A stretch of 64,000 nt of DNA from Marinobacter sp. LA51 (GCF_030297175.1 NZ_AP028070.1:1922001-1986000); one strand, 5' to 3'; shown: positions 16,379 through 25,684, numbered from the stretch's first letter. The notes: generated from the letters alone by a model not told the origin. Program-made: numbers and translations.

Positions 16379-16406
16379 TTGAAAGTTGCGATTCTGACAC
16401 TATGAT
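16379..16406 (+). promoter_or_regulatory. Sigma-70-type promoter for the Bax-inhibitor-family gene
   Basis: TTGAAA (16379-16384) and TATGAT (16401-16406) are separated by 16 bp. The predicted start of transcription near 16412 lies upstream of the chosen ATG (16444) but downstream of the earlier in-frame ATG at 16402, which supports the later start. Confidence 0.55.
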
Positions 16407-16443
16407 GGAACACAGTATCCAGACGTTATCAACGGAGAAGACA

Positions 16444-17142
16444 ATGGAAGACAGACGATTCGGCGCTCAGAACAATCAGGGAGCTTATTCAGCACCCCAG
16501 ACCGAGCGCGCGACGACCGGTATCAGCGCAGAGGCCATGAATGTGTTGCGGAACACCTACATGCTCCTGGGCATGACTCTGGCGTTCTCGGCACTGACCG
16601 CATTCCTGAACATGAACGGCACCCATCCTGGTTTTCTCATCACCATCGTGGGTTACATCGGCCTGCTGTTCGCCACCTATAAGCTGAAGAACAGCCCGTG
16701 GGGCATCGTGACCACCTTCGCACTGACCGGCTTCATGGGTTATACCCTGGGTCCGATCATCGGCGCATTCGTGGCCGCTGGCGCATCCCAGATCGTTGCC
16801 CAGGCACTGGCCCTGACAGCTGTCGCTTTCGTGGGTCTGTCCGCGACGGCGATCATCACCAAGAAGGACTTCAGCTTCCTGTCCAGCTTCCTGACAGCCG
16901 GCGCGTTCGTCTTGATTGGTGCCATGCTCCTGGCCTTCTTTATGGAAAGCTCCGTGCTGCAGCTGGCAGTATCGGCCGGCTTCACCATCTTTGCCTCGAT
17001 CATGATCCTGTTTGAGACCAGCCAGATCATCAAAGGCGGTGAGCGCAACTACATCATCGCGACGGTTGGCCTGTACGTGTCGATCTACAACCTGTTTGTC
17101 AGCCTGCTGCACCTGCTGTCTGCATTCAGCGGCGACGACTGA
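16444..17142 (+). CDS. yccA: Bax inhibitor-1/YccA family inner-membrane protein
   Basis: 232 residues (E. coli YccA has 219). A polar N-terminus is followed by seven closely spaced hydrophobic helices, including NTYMLLGMTLAFSALTAF and the C-terminal VGLYVSIYNLFVSLLHLLS typical of the BI-1 family. YccA modulates the FtsH membrane protease; other members conduct calcium. The start at 16444 has GGAGAAG 6-7 bp upstream; the ATG at 16402 overlaps the -10 box. It is followed by a strong terminator and then the tus genes, the same neighbourhood as in Pseudomonas. Confidence 0.9.
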   Translation: MEDRRFGAQNNQGAYSAPQTERATTGISAEAMNVLRNTYMLLGMTLAFSALTAFLNMNGTHPGFLITIVGYIGLLFATYKLKNSPWGIVTTFALTGFMGYTLGPIIGAFVAAGASQIVAQALALTAVAFVGLSATAIITKKDFSFLSSFLTAGAFVLIGAMLLAFFMESSVLQLAVSAGFTIFASIMILFETSQIIKGGERNYIIATVGLYVSIYNLFVSLLHLLSAFSGDD

Positions 17143-17170
17143 GCTTAGGCTAAGTCCATCGCCAAGCGAA

Positions 17171-17193
17171 CCCCGGCCTTTGCCGGGGTTTTT
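17171..17193 (+). terminator. Intrinsic terminator after yccA
   Basis: CCCCGGC/GCCGGGG, 7-bp perfect stem, 4-nt loop (CTTT) and five T. It separates yccA from the tus operon. Confidence 0.85.
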
Positions 17194-17234
17194 GCTTTCT
17201 GTAAACTGAAAACTTTCTGGCCAGACTCATCACC

Positions 17235-17663
17235 ATGACCCACTCCACGCCCGATACCGAAAATCCGTCGTTTACCCTGGTTATCACCGGAGCGCCCTAT
17301 TCTTCCCAGGCGCCACAAACGGCGCTCGGCTTCGCTAGGGCCACCGTAGCGGCAGGCCACACCATTGACCGGATCTTTCTCTATGGCGATGGCGTACACC
17401 TAGCCTCAGCACTGGTAACAGCCCCGTCAGACGAGACCCACTGGCCAAAACAGTGGGCGGCGTTCCTTGAGGAGCATGAGGTTCCTGGAGTTGCCTGCAT
17501 TGCATCGGCATTGCGCCGGGGGCTCGTGGACAGCGATGAGCAAAAACGCTATCAACTCAATGCCAACAACCTGCTGACACCTTTCGCCATAGCGGGTCTG
17601 GGGGAATGGGTTGAAGGCAGCATCAAATCGACCAGGACCATCTACTTCCACGCGGGAGCCTGA
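17235..17663 (+). CDS. tusD: Sulfurtransferase complex subunit TusD
   Basis: 142 residues, DsrE-like fold. Motifs are the N-terminal FTLVITGAPYSSQ, the FLYGDGV loop and ACIASALRRGL, in which the cysteine is the sulfur-carrying residue (Cys78 in E. coli), and a C-terminal GLGEWVEG. TusD receives persulfide sulfur from TusA and passes it within the TusBCD complex to TusE for 2-thiouridine synthesis at tRNA wobble U34. It is the first gene of tusDCBE, with 2 bp before tusC. Confidence 0.94.
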   Translation: MTHSTPDTENPSFTLVITGAPYSSQAPQTALGFARATVAAGHTIDRIFLYGDGVHLASALVTAPSDETHWPKQWAAFLEEHEVPGVACIASALRRGLVDSDEQKRYQLNANNLLTPFAIAGLGEWVEGSIKSTRTIYFHAGA

Positions 17664-17665
17664 CT

Positions 17666-18016
17666 ATGGGCATGCTCATCATCATCGACCAGTCGCCCTA
17701 CGGTACCTGGGCGGGCCGTGAGGCGCTGGATATGGCGTTTGCCCTGGCCGCCTTCGATCAACCGGTCAGCCTGCTGTTCTCGGGCGCTGGCGTGAACTGG
17801 CTACGCAAAGCGCAGAACACTGCTGATATTGAACAGAAGTCCCTGGAAAAAAACCTGGCCGCCGCCCCTATTTTTGGTATTGAAGCCATTCTGGCCGATC
17901 GAACTGCCTGCCAGCGCTACAACCTCGACAGCGAGGCCATGATCGACGGAGTGCAGCTGACCAATGCCAACGCGGACTTGCTGGCCCAATACTCCCAAAC
18001 CGCATTCGCGGGATAA
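17666..18016 (+). CDS. tusC: Sulfurtransferase complex subunit TusC
   Basis: 116 residues (E. coli 119), DsrF-like. The N-terminal segment with SPYGTWAGREALDMAFALAAF and the LLFSGAGV loop match the family. The conserved cysteine position of DsrF falls in the ADRTACQRYNL segment. It forms the heterohexamer with TusB and TusD. It lies 2 bp after tusD and 34 bp before tusB. Confidence 0.92.
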   Translation: MGMLIIIDQSPYGTWAGREALDMAFALAAFDQPVSLLFSGAGVNWLRKAQNTADIEQKSLEKNLAAAPIFGIEAILADRTACQRYNLDSEAMIDGVQLTNANADLLAQYSQTAFAG

Positions 18017-18050
18017 CTTGCTTGATGAACAACTTCTCGGACAGTCAACG

Positions 18051-18335
18051 ATGAACCGATTGCATACCCTGCACATACTCAACAAAACCCCGGACCACCC
18101 GCGATTTAGCGAGTGCCTGGGCACCCTGGGCCCGGACGATGCGGTGGCATTGACGGAGAACGGCGTACTCGGGCTGGTCGCATCCAAGGCATTCAGCTCC
18201 GTACAGACCTACGCGCTTGAAGGCGACCTGAATGCGCGCGGCTTGTCCGATGACAACCTAGGCGCCGCCGCACCTATTGACTACTCCGAACTGGTCAACC
18301 TGACCCTGCAAGCAGAACGTGTCATCAGTTGGTGA
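18051..18335 (+). CDS. tusB: Sulfurtransferase complex subunit TusB
   Basis: 94 residues, the same size as E. coli TusB (95). LHTLHILNKTP at the N-terminus, DAVALTENGV in the middle, and the C-terminal APIDYSELVNLTLQAERVISW match the family closely. It is the small DsrH-like subunit of TusBCD. I chose ATG 18051 because alignment with TusB begins there; the frame is open further upstream. It is 3 bp before tusE. Confidence 0.92.
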   Translation: MNRLHTLHILNKTPDHPRFSECLGTLGPDDAVALTENGVLGLVASKAFSSVQTYALEGDLNARGLSDDNLGAAAPIDYSELVNLTLQAERVISW

Positions 18336-18338
18336 ATC

Positions 18339-18662
18339 ATGACTAGAACCACTCCCGAGAGAAACAACGAAGGCTTTCTGGAAGACGCCTGGGCCTGGGA
18401 CCCGGACGTGGCAATTGAAATTGCCGCTGAGGATGGGCTGGAACTAGATGAAAATCACTGGGAAATCATCAACTTTCTGAGAGATTTTTACAAAGAACAT
18501 GAAATTTCACCGCCCTCGAACAGACTGTTCGTTAAGGCCGTAAAAGACGCCATGGGCGAAGAGAAAGGCAACAGCATCTATCTGATGCAGCTGTTCCCCG
18601 GCACCCCTGCAAAAACGGCTTGCCGGATTGCCGGCCTGCCAAGGCCGACCAACTGCCTTTGA
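18339..18662 (+). CDS. tusE: TusE/DsrC-family sulfur carrier protein
   Basis: 107 residues (E. coli TusE 109). The C-terminal arm is intact: KTACRIAGLPRPTNCL, with the reactive penultimate cysteine and the second conserved cysteine 11 residues earlier. N-terminal EGFLEDAWAWDPDVA and the central YLMQLFPGTPA are family signatures. TusE takes sulfur from TusBCD and docks on MnmA. The stop is 3 bp from the stop of the convergent gene; no hairpin terminator fits between them. Confidence 0.94.
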   Translation: MTRTTPERNNEGFLEDAWAWDPDVAIEIAAEDGLELDENHWEIINFLRDFYKEHEISPPSNRLFVKAVKDAMGEEKGNSIYLMQLFPGTPAKTACRIAGLPRPTNCL

Positions 18663-18665
18663 TAC

Positions 18666-19040
18666 TCAGCGCTTAGAGGGCGCGTCAGGTTTCGGTTTTT
18701 CGCGATCTTGCGCGGACTCGCGCTGCAGATCCGAGGCTGTTCCGAGGAAGCTGCTCAGGCCATTCTCAAACAGCCCCGAACCAAACTTCAGGAACTGGCG
18801 AGTCGACTCCCGGACCGTGCCATCCAGCGCACTCTCGGGCAGATCTCTGACGGCCTCGGAAACGCCCATTTTAACGCCGCGAGTCACCTTTGGCTCGATG
18901 CCCTGAGTCGCCTCGATCAACTCGGCGACTTTCCGGTCGAGGTGCGGGCGGGCCACGAAGCGCCAGAATCCCGCCAAAACCAGGGTCACGGTCACTGCTA
19001 TAACGAGTACCTGTAGTGCTATGTCTGCCCAAGCTGGCAT
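18666..19040 (-). CDS. Membrane-anchored hypothetical protein
   Basis: 124 residues: one N-terminal transmembrane helix (about 8-27, LQVLVIAVTVTLVLAGFW), then a soluble, charged, mostly helical region with a basic, proline-rich end. No enzymatic motif is visible and I do not recognise a family. It lies 23 bp after the DUF445 gene on the same strand, so the two are likely one operon and both membrane-associated. Confidence 0.7.
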   Translation of the reverse strand: MPAWADIALQVLVIAVTVTLVLAGFWRFVARPHLDRKVAELIEATQGIEPKVTRGVKMGVSEAVRDLPESALDGTVRESTRQFLKFGSGLFENGLSSFLGTASDLQRESAQDREKPKPDAPSKR

Positions 19041-19063
19041 AACGTTTCTCCCGCTCTAAGACC

Positions 19064-20275
19064 CTATAGGGGTAATCGGATATTCAGCGACATCAAGGAC
19101 ACAAACTGGACCAGTCCCGCCAGCGCGCCAAAGGCACCGCCGACCAACATCAGCCGGAACTCTTCCTCACGAAAGGCCGGGCGAAGAATATCCTGAAACT
19201 CTCGTGGCCCAAGCGCCCGCATCTGCTCTGCAAGCACGCCGGCTACAATCGGCGCCCGCTCTCGGTTAAAGGCCGGATCACCGAAAACGTCCCGGGTTGC
19301 GAGTACGGCCTTCTGGTTCATCACTTTTTTCAATTCGGTGTAGCCGGTCATCCCCACCGTCACCTGGGCAGTCAGTTTCATGACTGCCGAGTTATCAAGC
19401 AAGGGTCTCAGATGCTTTTGGATAATAGCGCGGGTGCGATCGCCACGAGCCCCGTTCAGCATGGCATCGGCGACCTTCTCCACGGTAATCAGCTCTTCTG
19501 CCACCAGCTTGGCCCAGACATCGCTGATTTCCGGCTGCCGACGCAAAAACAGGCCCTGAATTTTCCAGAACAGGATTCGCCGAGACTGAAGTGGTGCAAA
19601 AATCAGGTTGATGGCCAGCCAGTTGGTGATAAAGCCAACGGCAAAGCCGCCGACTGGCAGCAACCAGGGCTCGGGATAACGGGTCCACAAGGGGATCAGT
19701 GCTGCACCCAGGATACCGCCTATAATCGCGCCGCGGTTGATCACCGATCGCAATTCAACGGCTCCCGCCCGCTGAAAGATGCGATTCATAAGGTCCGGGT
19801 GCTGGCGAAGCTCCCGGCTCAGCAAGGCCTTCAGATCAACGAGATCGTCCAGATCGTCACCGAAATCCTCGACCAGCTCTTCTATCCGCGACGGCAACTG
19901 TTCCCTTGCCCATTGATAGATACGTCTTTTTAAAAATAGCGGCAGATTGTCCCAAAGCACCGGCTGGATCTCGTACATCACCTCGTCAATGTACTCATCG
20001 AGTCGCGGCGTCACTTGCGAAATGACCTGCTCAACAATCCGCTCGGGCTCCAGTTGCTGATACACCGATTGCAGATCGCCAAACTGCTGAAGCGTGCGAT
20101 CAATGCAGATGTGCGCCATTTTCTCCGCCTTGCGGGGAATCACGCCCTGCCAGCCGAAAGAGCCAACACCGATGAACTCAACGGGATAGAAAGACATCTG
20201 GATGGCCAGCCAATTGGTAAACCAACCTACGAGGGCAGCCATTAGGGGCAGGGAAAGCAGCGTAATATCGAACAA
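19064..20275 (-). CDS. DUF445 family membrane protein
   Basis: 403 residues with the DUF445 pattern: an N-terminal hydrophobic segment with GWFTNWLAIQMSFYPVEFIG (about 16-35), a repeat of that motif in the middle (GFITNWLAINLIFAPLQ, around 225-240), and a final C-terminal membrane segment. Between them are long charged helices. The duplicated NWLAI motif is characteristic. The function is unknown; the related YheB-type proteins are sporulation-linked in Bacillus but that does not transfer here. It is likely co-transcribed with the small membrane-anchored protein downstream. Confidence 0.85.
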   Translation of the reverse strand: MFDITLLSLPLMAALVGWFTNWLAIQMSFYPVEFIGVGSFGWQGVIPRKAEKMAHICIDRTLQQFGDLQSVYQQLEPERIVEQVISQVTPRLDEYIDEVMYEIQPVLWDNLPLFLKRRIYQWAREQLPSRIEELVEDFGDDLDDLVDLKALLSRELRQHPDLMNRIFQRAGAVELRSVINRGAIIGGILGAALIPLWTRYPEPWLLPVGGFAVGFITNWLAINLIFAPLQSRRILFWKIQGLFLRRQPEISDVWAKLVAEELITVEKVADAMLNGARGDRTRAIIQKHLRPLLDNSAVMKLTAQVTVGMTGYTELKKVMNQKAVLATRDVFGDPAFNRERAPIVAGVLAEQMRALGPREFQDILRPAFREEEFRLMLVGGAFGALAGLVQFVSLMSLNIRLPL

Positions 20276-20366
20276 ATGAAACCCCGATTCCGGATGTTGC
20301 AGCCGATACTGAGGATGATGACAGCGAAGGTAGCGCTATAGCCATGTAACGACAGCCATAGCCCTA

Positions 20367-20423
20367 CAATATACCACCCCTGTCTGTACATCTCTGTGAC
20401 GTCAGTATAGGTGGTTGATATTG
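20367..20423. promoter_or_regulatory. Long interrupted inverted repeat between nfuA and the DUF445 gene
   Basis: Left arm CAATATACCACC (20367-20378), right arm GGTGGTTGATATTG (20410-20423), pairing with a 2-nt offset. There is no T-run on either side, so it is not a standard terminator. It lies about 90 bp upstream of the DUF445 start and could be an operator or an mRNA hairpin. Confidence 0.4.
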
Positions 20424-20461
20424 CAGCGCTTGAAACCGGGAGACATTGGCCGAGGAGCCAG

Positions 20462-20496
20462 AAAAAACCCGGTTATTCGGCAGCACCCCTGATCGG
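20462..20496 (-). terminator. Weak terminator-like sequence after nfuA
   Basis: On the minus strand CCCGATC... and ...ACCGGG flank a 24-nt loop and are followed by TTTTTT. The stem is short, so this is only a possible terminator for nfuA. Confidence 0.3.
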
Positions 20497-20543
20497 GCGC
20501 TGACCCGCCGCCCATCGAAGGCTAGCGGGTGCGGGCAGGACTT

Positions 20544-21131
20544 CTACTGGTAGTAAGCGTTTTCGGTGTTGGTGTGGTCGGTCACATCGCGCACAGCGGT
20601 GATTTCCGGAACCCGCTCTTTCAGCGTGGTTTCAACACCCTGCTTCAGGGTCAGGCTGACCGCTGAGCAACCCTGGCAACCGCCACCAAAGCGCAGCACC
20701 GCTACTGATTCATCAACGATTTCCACCAGGGAGACATCACCACCGTGGGCGGCCAGGTTCGGGTTGATCTCGGATGCCAGGACATAATTGACGCGATCTG
20801 GCAGCGGAGCGTCATCGGAAACGTTCGGCACCTTGGCGTTCGGAGCCTTGATCGTGAGCTGTCCGCCCATCTGATCCTTGGAGTAGTCCACAAACGCTTC
20901 TTCCAGGAAAGGAACCGAGTTGTGATCAAGGTACAGGGTGAACTTTTCGAGATCGACCTGTTCGTCGGTCGGAACAACCTCGTTGGGCGGGCAATAGGCC
21001 AGGCAGGTCTCGGCATTCTTGGTGCCAGGCTGGGTCACGAAGATACGCACGCCCATGCCTTCAACGTCCTGCTTTTCGATGAGTTGTGCAAGATAATCCC
21101 GTGCGGGATCTGTCACAGTAACCAATGCCAT
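20544..21131 (-). CDS. nfuA: Fe-S biogenesis protein NfuA
   Basis: 195 residues (E. coli 191). It combines a degenerate A-type carrier domain (1-100, with [11 protein letters not shown] retaining two cysteines) and a C-terminal Nfu domain with the cluster-binding CXXC in [10 protein letters not shown] (about 154-157). It accepts a [4Fe-4S] cluster and hands it to apo-proteins, especially under oxidative stress or iron limitation. It is divergent from metH across 240 bp. Several Fe-S or sulfur enzymes in the window (the CysI-like reductase, for example) are natural clients, but that is inference. Confidence 0.95.
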   Translation of the reverse strand: MALVTVTDPARDYLAQLIEKQDVEGMGVRIFVTQPGTKNAETCLAYCPPNEVVPTDEQVDLEKFTLYLDHNSVPFLEEAFVDYSKDQMGGQLTIKAPNAKVPNVSDDAPLPDRVNYVLASEINPNLAAHGGDVSLVEIVDESVAVLRFGGGCQGCSAVSLTLKQGVETTLKERVPEITAVRDVTDHTNTENAYYQ

Positions 21132-21186
21132 GTTGTAAACCCGTTTGAAAGTTTGAATTTATTTTAAGGGACTTCGTCGGAACATG

Positions 21187-21213
21187 AAAGACCAAGTAAA
21201 ACACTAGGTCTTT
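21187..21213. promoter_or_regulatory. 27-bp palindrome between nfuA and metH
   Basis: AAAGACC and GGTCTTT arms plus inner AGT/ACT pairs around an AAAAC centre, with one A/A mismatch. It lies 56 bp upstream of nfuA and about 80 bp upstream of the metH promoter. It is well placed to be an operator for either gene. It does not match an Iur, IscR or MetJ box that I can recognise. Confidence 0.45.
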
Positions 21214-21291
21214 ATGAGGCTAATGACTTCTACTTACACGAGGCCCCGGCCGCGCCCTAAAAATAGGCACTTGATAATCGCCATTCGTACT

Positions 21292-21320
21292 AAGACGGAC
21301 TTGCGCATTTTTGCTATGAT
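21292..21320 (+). promoter_or_regulatory. Candidate extended -10 promoter for metH
   Basis: TGCTATGAT (extended -10, TATGAT at 21315-21320) with a weak -35 AAGACG 17 bp upstream. It would give a leader of about 47 nt before the metH start. No riboswitch-like structure fits in so short a leader. Confidence 0.45.
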
Positions 21321-21373
21321 CCCGCGCCATTGACACAAATACTACGAAACAAACGACTTCCGGAAGTATTGAT

Positions 21374-24300
21374 ATGACCGATCGCAACACCCGCCTGGAA
21401 CAGCTCCATACCGCCCTGAAGGAACGCATCGTAGTGCTTGATGGCGGCATGGGCACCATGATCCAGAACCTGAAGCTGGACGAACAGGCGTTTCGTGGCG
21501 ATCGATTTGCAGACTACGACCGAGAGGTCCAGGGCAATAACGATCTGCTGAACCTGACCCAACCTGCCCTGCTTCGCACCATCCATGCGGACTACCTGGA
21601 TGCCGGTGCGGACATTATTGAGACCAACACCTTCAATTCCACCCAGCTCTCGCAGGCGGACTATGGCCTGGAGAGCATTGCCAAGGAATTGAACGTAGCC
21701 GCCGCAAAGCTGGCCCGTGATGTCGCTGATGAATTCACTGCCCGCAACCCGAAAAAGCCGCGTTTTGTGGCCGGAGCCGTGGGCCCAACATCGCGAACAG
21801 CGTCTATTTCGCCGGATGTGAACAACCCCGGCTACCGTAATGTTGATTTCCAGACCTTGGTCGACAACTACTATGAGGCGGTCGAGGGCCTGGTCGAAGG
21901 CGGCAGCGATCTCATCCTGATCGAAACGATCTTCGACACCCTGAACGCCAAGGCGGCCATTTACGCCACTCAGCAATATTTTGAAGACAGCGGCATTGCC
22001 CTGCCGATCATGATTTCCGGCACCATCACCGATGCCTCGGGCCGTACGCTGTCTGGCCAGACCACAGAAGCTTTCTGGAACTCTGTCGCCCACACCCAGC
22101 CGATCTCCGTAGGCCTGAACTGCGCACTTGGCGCGGATGCGCTCCGGCCATATGTGGAAGAACTTTCGGCCAAGGCCGAAACCTACGTCAGCGCCCACCC
22201 CAATGCCGGCCTGCCCAACGAATTTGGCGAATACGACCAGACTCCGGAAGAAATGGCGGAAATCATTGAAGGCTTTGCCCGCGATGGCTTCCTGAACATC
22301 ATCGGGGGTTGCTGCGGCTCCCGCCCTGAGCACATTGAGGCCATCGCCAACACGGTAGCCAAGTATCCGCCCCGGAAAATCCCGGAGCGCAAGAAAGCCT
22401 TACGCCTGTCTGGATTGGAACCGTTCACCGGTGATGAAAACACCTTGTTCATCAACGTCGGCGAGCGCACCAACGTTACCGGCTCCAAACGTTTTCTGCG
22501 CCTGATCAAAGAGGAGCAGTACGAGGAAGCCCTGAGCGTTGCTCGCGACCAGGTTGAAAACGGCGCCCAGATCATCGATATCAACATGGACGAAGGCATG
22601 CTGGAGTCAAAGGAGGTCATGGTCACCTTCCTGAATCTGGTGGCCTCCGAGCCCGACATTTCCCGGGTGCCCATCATGATCGACTCCTCCAAGTGGGAAG
22701 TTATCGAAGCCGGTCTGCGCTGCATCCAGGGCAAGGCGGTGGTGAATTCCATCAGCCTGAAAGAAGGCGAAGAAGAGTTCGTCAAGCGCGCCAGAGACTG
22801 CATGCGCTATGGTGCCGCCGTGGTCGTTATGGCCTTTGATGAACAGGGCCAGGCGGATACCTACGAGCGCAAGACCGAAATCTGCAAGCGCTCTTATGAC
22901 GTCCTGACCGGGATTGGCTTTAATCCCGGGGACATCATCTTTGACCCCAACATTTTCGCCATCGCCACCGGCATTGAAGAGCACAACAACTACGCGGTTG
23001 ATTTCATCAATGCCACGCGCTGGATTCGCGAGAACCTGCCGCACGCGTCTATCTCCGGCGGCGTCAGCAACGTGTCGTTCTCGTTCCGTGGTAACGATGT
23101 GGTTCGTGAGGCAATTCACTCCGTGTTCCTGTACCACGCCATCAAGGCCGGTATGAACATGGGTATCGTGAACCCTGGCCAGCTGGTGATTTACGATGAG
23201 ATCGAACCCGACCTCAAGGAGCGGGTTGAGGACGTGGTACTTAACCGCCGCGAGGATTCCACCGACCGGCTGCTCGAAATTGCTGAGCGCTTCAAAGGCA
23301 AAGGCGGAAAGACCCAGGAAGAAGACCTGGCCTGGCGCGAATGGCCGGTAAGAAAACGGCTTGAGCATGCTTTGGTGAAAGGCATCACCAACTACATCAT
23401 TGATGACACCGAGGAATGCCGGCTGGATTCCACTCATCCAATTGAAGTCATCGAAGGCCCCCTGATGGACGGCATGAATGTGGTCGGGGACCTGTTCGGC
23501 GACGGCAAGATGTTCCTGCCACAGGTGGTGAAAAGCGCCCGCGTCATGAAGCAGGCGGTCGCGCACCTGATCCCCTACATTGAAGCGGAAAAGACCGAAG
23601 ATCAGAAGGCCAAGGGCAAGATCCTCATGGCCACGGTCAAAGGCGATGTCCACGACATCGGCAAGAACATCGTCGGGGTGGTGCTGCAGTGCAATAACTA
23701 CGAAGTCATTGATATGGGCGTTATGGTGCCCTGCGACAAGATCCTTGAGACCGCAAGAAAGGAAAACGTCGACATCATTGGCCTGAGTGGTCTGATCACA
23801 CCGTCGCTGGATGAAATGGTTCACGTCGCCCGGGAAATGCAGCGCCTGGATTTCAACATCCCGCTGATGATCGGAGGCGCAACCACTTCCAAGGCCCACA
23901 CTGCGGTTAAGATTGAACCCCAGTACAAGAACGATATTGCGCTCTACGTATCCGACGCCTCCCGCTGCGTGAACGTGGCCTCCCAGCTACTCAGCAAATC
24001 CGCCAAAGAAGGCCTCGTCGAAGCGGCCCGCGTGGAGTATGACGAGATCCGCGAGCGCAGAAAGAACCGTGGCGACCGGACCAAGCTGGTGTCGCTTAAG
24101 GAAGCGCGTAATCGAGCACCGGAGATTACCTTCAACGATTATATCCCGCCGAAACCAGCCTTCACCGGCATCAAGGTGTTCGAGGATTATGATCTGAACG
24201 AACTGGTGAACTACATCGATTGGACACCGTTCTTCATTTCCTGGGACATGGCCGGAAAATATCCCGGTATTTTCGACGATCCGAAACGCGGGGAGGCAGC

Positions 24301-25072
24301 CCGAACCCTGTTCGATGACGCCCAGAAGATCCTGCGCCAGATGATTGATGAAAAGCGGGTGCAAGCCCGTGGCGTTATCGGATTCTGGCCAGCCAATCGT
24401 CGCGGCGACGACATCGTGGTGTACAAGGACGAAGAACGTTCCGAGGAATTGACCGTGCTGCACCATCTTCGCCAGCAGGATGAAAAAGCACCGGGCAAGC
24501 CGATGATGGCGCTGTCAGATTACATTTCGCCCGAAGGTTCAGAGACCTGTGATTACGTGGGTGGCTTTGCCGTTACCACCGGCATTGGCGCAGAAGAGTT
24601 TTCCGTTGAGTTCAAGGACAACAACGACGATTACAACGCCATCATGGTGAAAGCCCTTGCCGACCGTTTGGCGGAAGCCTTTGCCGAATGCATGCACAAG
24701 CGGGTTCGTCAGGAATTCTGGGGCTATGCCGGAGATGAGACGCTCAGCAACGAAGATCTGATTAAAGAGCGTTACCGGGGCATTCGCCCTGCCCCTGGCT
24801 ACCCGGCCTGCCCTGAGCATACCGAGAAGGCCACGCTGTTCAGCTTGCTGGAAGCCACATCAACAGCCGGTATCGAGCTGACCGAACACTTCGCCATGTA
24901 CCCGAGCGCCGCCGTCTCTGGCTGGTATTTTGCCCACCCGGAATCGAAGTACTTTGCCGTTGGGAAAATTGGCGCCGATCAGGTTGAAGACTATGCTGAA
25001 CGCAAAGGTATCTCCAAGGCGGAAGCCGAGCGCTGGCTGGCACCAAGCCTCGCCTACGACCCAGCGGAATGA
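21374..25072 (+). CDS. metH: Cobalamin-dependent methionine synthase
   Basis: 1232 residues (E. coli 1227), all four modules present. The homocysteine domain (about 1-330) has the zinc ligands GGCCGS near 313 and an upstream cysteine in VGLNCALG. The methyltetrahydrofolate-binding domain (350-620) contains [12 protein letters not shown] and FDPNIFA. The cobalamin domain has [10 protein letters not shown] with the axial His near 760. The C-terminal AdoMet reactivation domain (about 900-1232) has [18 protein letters not shown]. It transfers methyl from methyl-THF to homocysteine. The ribosome site GGAAG precedes the ATG. It closes the methionine route that the MetZ gene at 55 kb opens, and cobalamin-dependent activity implies B12 synthesis or uptake elsewhere. 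Confidence 0.98.
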   Translation: MTDRNTRLEQLHTALKERIVVLDGGMGTMIQNLKLDEQAFRGDRFADYDREVQGNNDLLNLTQPALLRTIHADYLDAGADIIETNTFNSTQLSQADYGLESIAKELNVAAAKLARDVADEFTARNPKKPRFVAGAVGPTSRTASISPDVNNPGYRNVDFQTLVDNYYEAVEGLVEGGSDLILIETIFDTLNAKAAIYATQQYFEDSGIALPIMISGTITDASGRTLSGQTTEAFWNSVAHTQPISVGLNCALGADALRPYVEELSAKAETYVSAHPNAGLPNEFGEYDQTPEEMAEIIEGFARDGFLNIIGGCCGSRPEHIEAIANTVAKYPPRKIPERKKALRLSGLEPFTGDENTLFINVGERTNVTGSKRFLRLIKEEQYEEALSVARDQVENGAQIIDINMDEGMLESKEVMVTFLNLVASEPDISRVPIMIDSSKWEVIEAGLRCIQGKAVVNSISLKEGEEEFVKRARDCMRYGAAVVVMAFDEQGQADTYERKTEICKRSYDVLTGIGFNPGDIIFDPNIFAIATGIEEHNNYAVDFINATRWIRENLPHASISGGVSNVSFSFRGNDVVREAIHSVFLYHAIKAGMNMGIVNPGQLVIYDEIEPDLKERVEDVVLNRREDSTDRLLEIAERFKGKGGKTQEEDLAWREWPVRKRLEHALVKGITNYIIDDTEECRLDSTHPIEVIEGPLMDGMNVVGDLFGDGKMFLPQVVKSARVMKQAVAHLIPYIEAEKTEDQKAKGKILMATVKGDVHDIGKNIVGVVLQCNNYEVIDMGVMVPCDKILETARKENVDIIGLSGLITPSLDEMVHVAREMQRLDFNIPLMIGGATTSKAHTAVKIEPQYKNDIALYVSDASRCVNVASQLLSKSAKEGLVEAARVEYDEIRERRKNRGDRTKLVSLKEARNRAPEITFNDYIPPKPAFTGIKVFEDYDLNELVNYIDWTPFFISWDMAGKYPGIFDDPKRGEAARTLFDDAQKILRQMIDEKRVQARGVIGFWPANRRGDDIVVYKDEERSEELTVLHHLRQQDEKAPGKPMMALSDYISPEGSETCDYVGGFAVTTGIGAEEFSVEFKDNNDDYNAIMVKALADRLAEAFAECMHKRVRQEFWGYAGDETLSNEDLIKERYRGIRPAPGYPACPEHTEKATLFSLLEATSTAGIELTEHFAMYPSAAVSGWYFAHPESKYFAVGKIGADQVEDYAERKGISKAEAERWLAPSLAYDPAE

Positions 25073-25152
25073 CAGGTAACTGACACCTGGCAAACTGGAG
25101 TGCCGCCGACACAAAATCCATGCGGTGAGCGTTGCAATAAGGGAGTCCAGTT

Positions 25153-25410
25153 ATGACAGACAAAACGTCCGACAGGAATGACACCAAAGACGTCTATTCG
25201 AACGGCTCAGGCCGTCCGAGTCGCCCGGGGGTGCTTAAAATAATGCAAAGCATCCTTGCCGGCGCATTTGGTGTCCAGTCGGACAAACGTCGGCAAGAAG
25301 ATTTCGCCAGTCACAGTCCGTGGCCCTACATCATTGCCGGAGTGTTATTCACCGTGAGCTTTGTTGTAGGGCTTATCCTGATCGTTCAGGTCGTCCTCTC
25401 GGGCCAATAA
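25153..25410 (+). CDS. DUF2970 small membrane protein
   Basis: 85 residues: a polar N-terminus, a central segment LKIMQSILAGAFGVQSDKRRQEDF characteristic of DUF2970, and one C-terminal transmembrane helix (about 58-82). The function is unknown. It is 80 bp after metH, with AAGGGAG before the ATG, and convergent with a 34-residue membrane peptide gene. Confidence 0.8.
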   Translation: MTDKTSDRNDTKDVYSNGSGRPSRPGVLKIMQSILAGAFGVQSDKRRQEDFASHSPWPYIIAGVLFTVSFVVGLILIVQVVLSGQ

Positions 25411-25411
25411 C

Positions 25412-25516
25412 CTATTGCCCTGATACCCAGACCACCGCAAACGCAACCACCAGCATCACCAGCAGAACGGAAGCGACTGCATCTACCTGACTGTCTGAAC
25501 GTGCGGACTTCTTCAT
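25412..25516 (-). CDS. 34-residue single-span membrane peptide
   Basis: A short ORF: a basic start MKKSARSD, then one hydrophobic helix (about 13-31, VASVLLVMLVVAFAVVW) and a VSGQ end. GAGAGG lies 8 bp upstream of the ATG, a convincing ribosome site. Codon use and amphipathic layout look like a genuine small protein with its N-terminus in the cytoplasm. It ends 1 bp from the stop of the DUF2970 gene, whose C-terminus has the very similar ending VLSGQ. It is too short for most gene callers. The role is unknown. Confidence 0.6.
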   Translation of the reverse strand: MKKSARSDSQVDAVASVLLVMLVVAFAVVWVSGQ

Positions 25517-25684
25517 CGGGTGTACCTCTCTTGGATTCGCTACTCAGAATGTTTTTTATTGTTCACAAGGGACCGCGGTTCTACTCCGATCCTCTTTAAT
25601 TAAAGCCCTCAAACTGCCAATCGTCCAGTCTGGGCGCAGCGTCTGCTTATCGCCTGAATCGATAAACATATTTTGAAATAATCA

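Noticed and set aside
21132-21373. SAM or cobalamin riboswitch upstream of metH
   Set aside because: The predicted leader is under 50 nt and the gap has no B12 box or SAM-type helices that I can see.
21314-22333. 339-residue open frame antisense to metH, and a 430-residue one at 22607-23899
   Set aside because: Both lie opposite conserved metH domains, have no recognisable domain or ribosome site, and mirror the codon bias of the sense gene.
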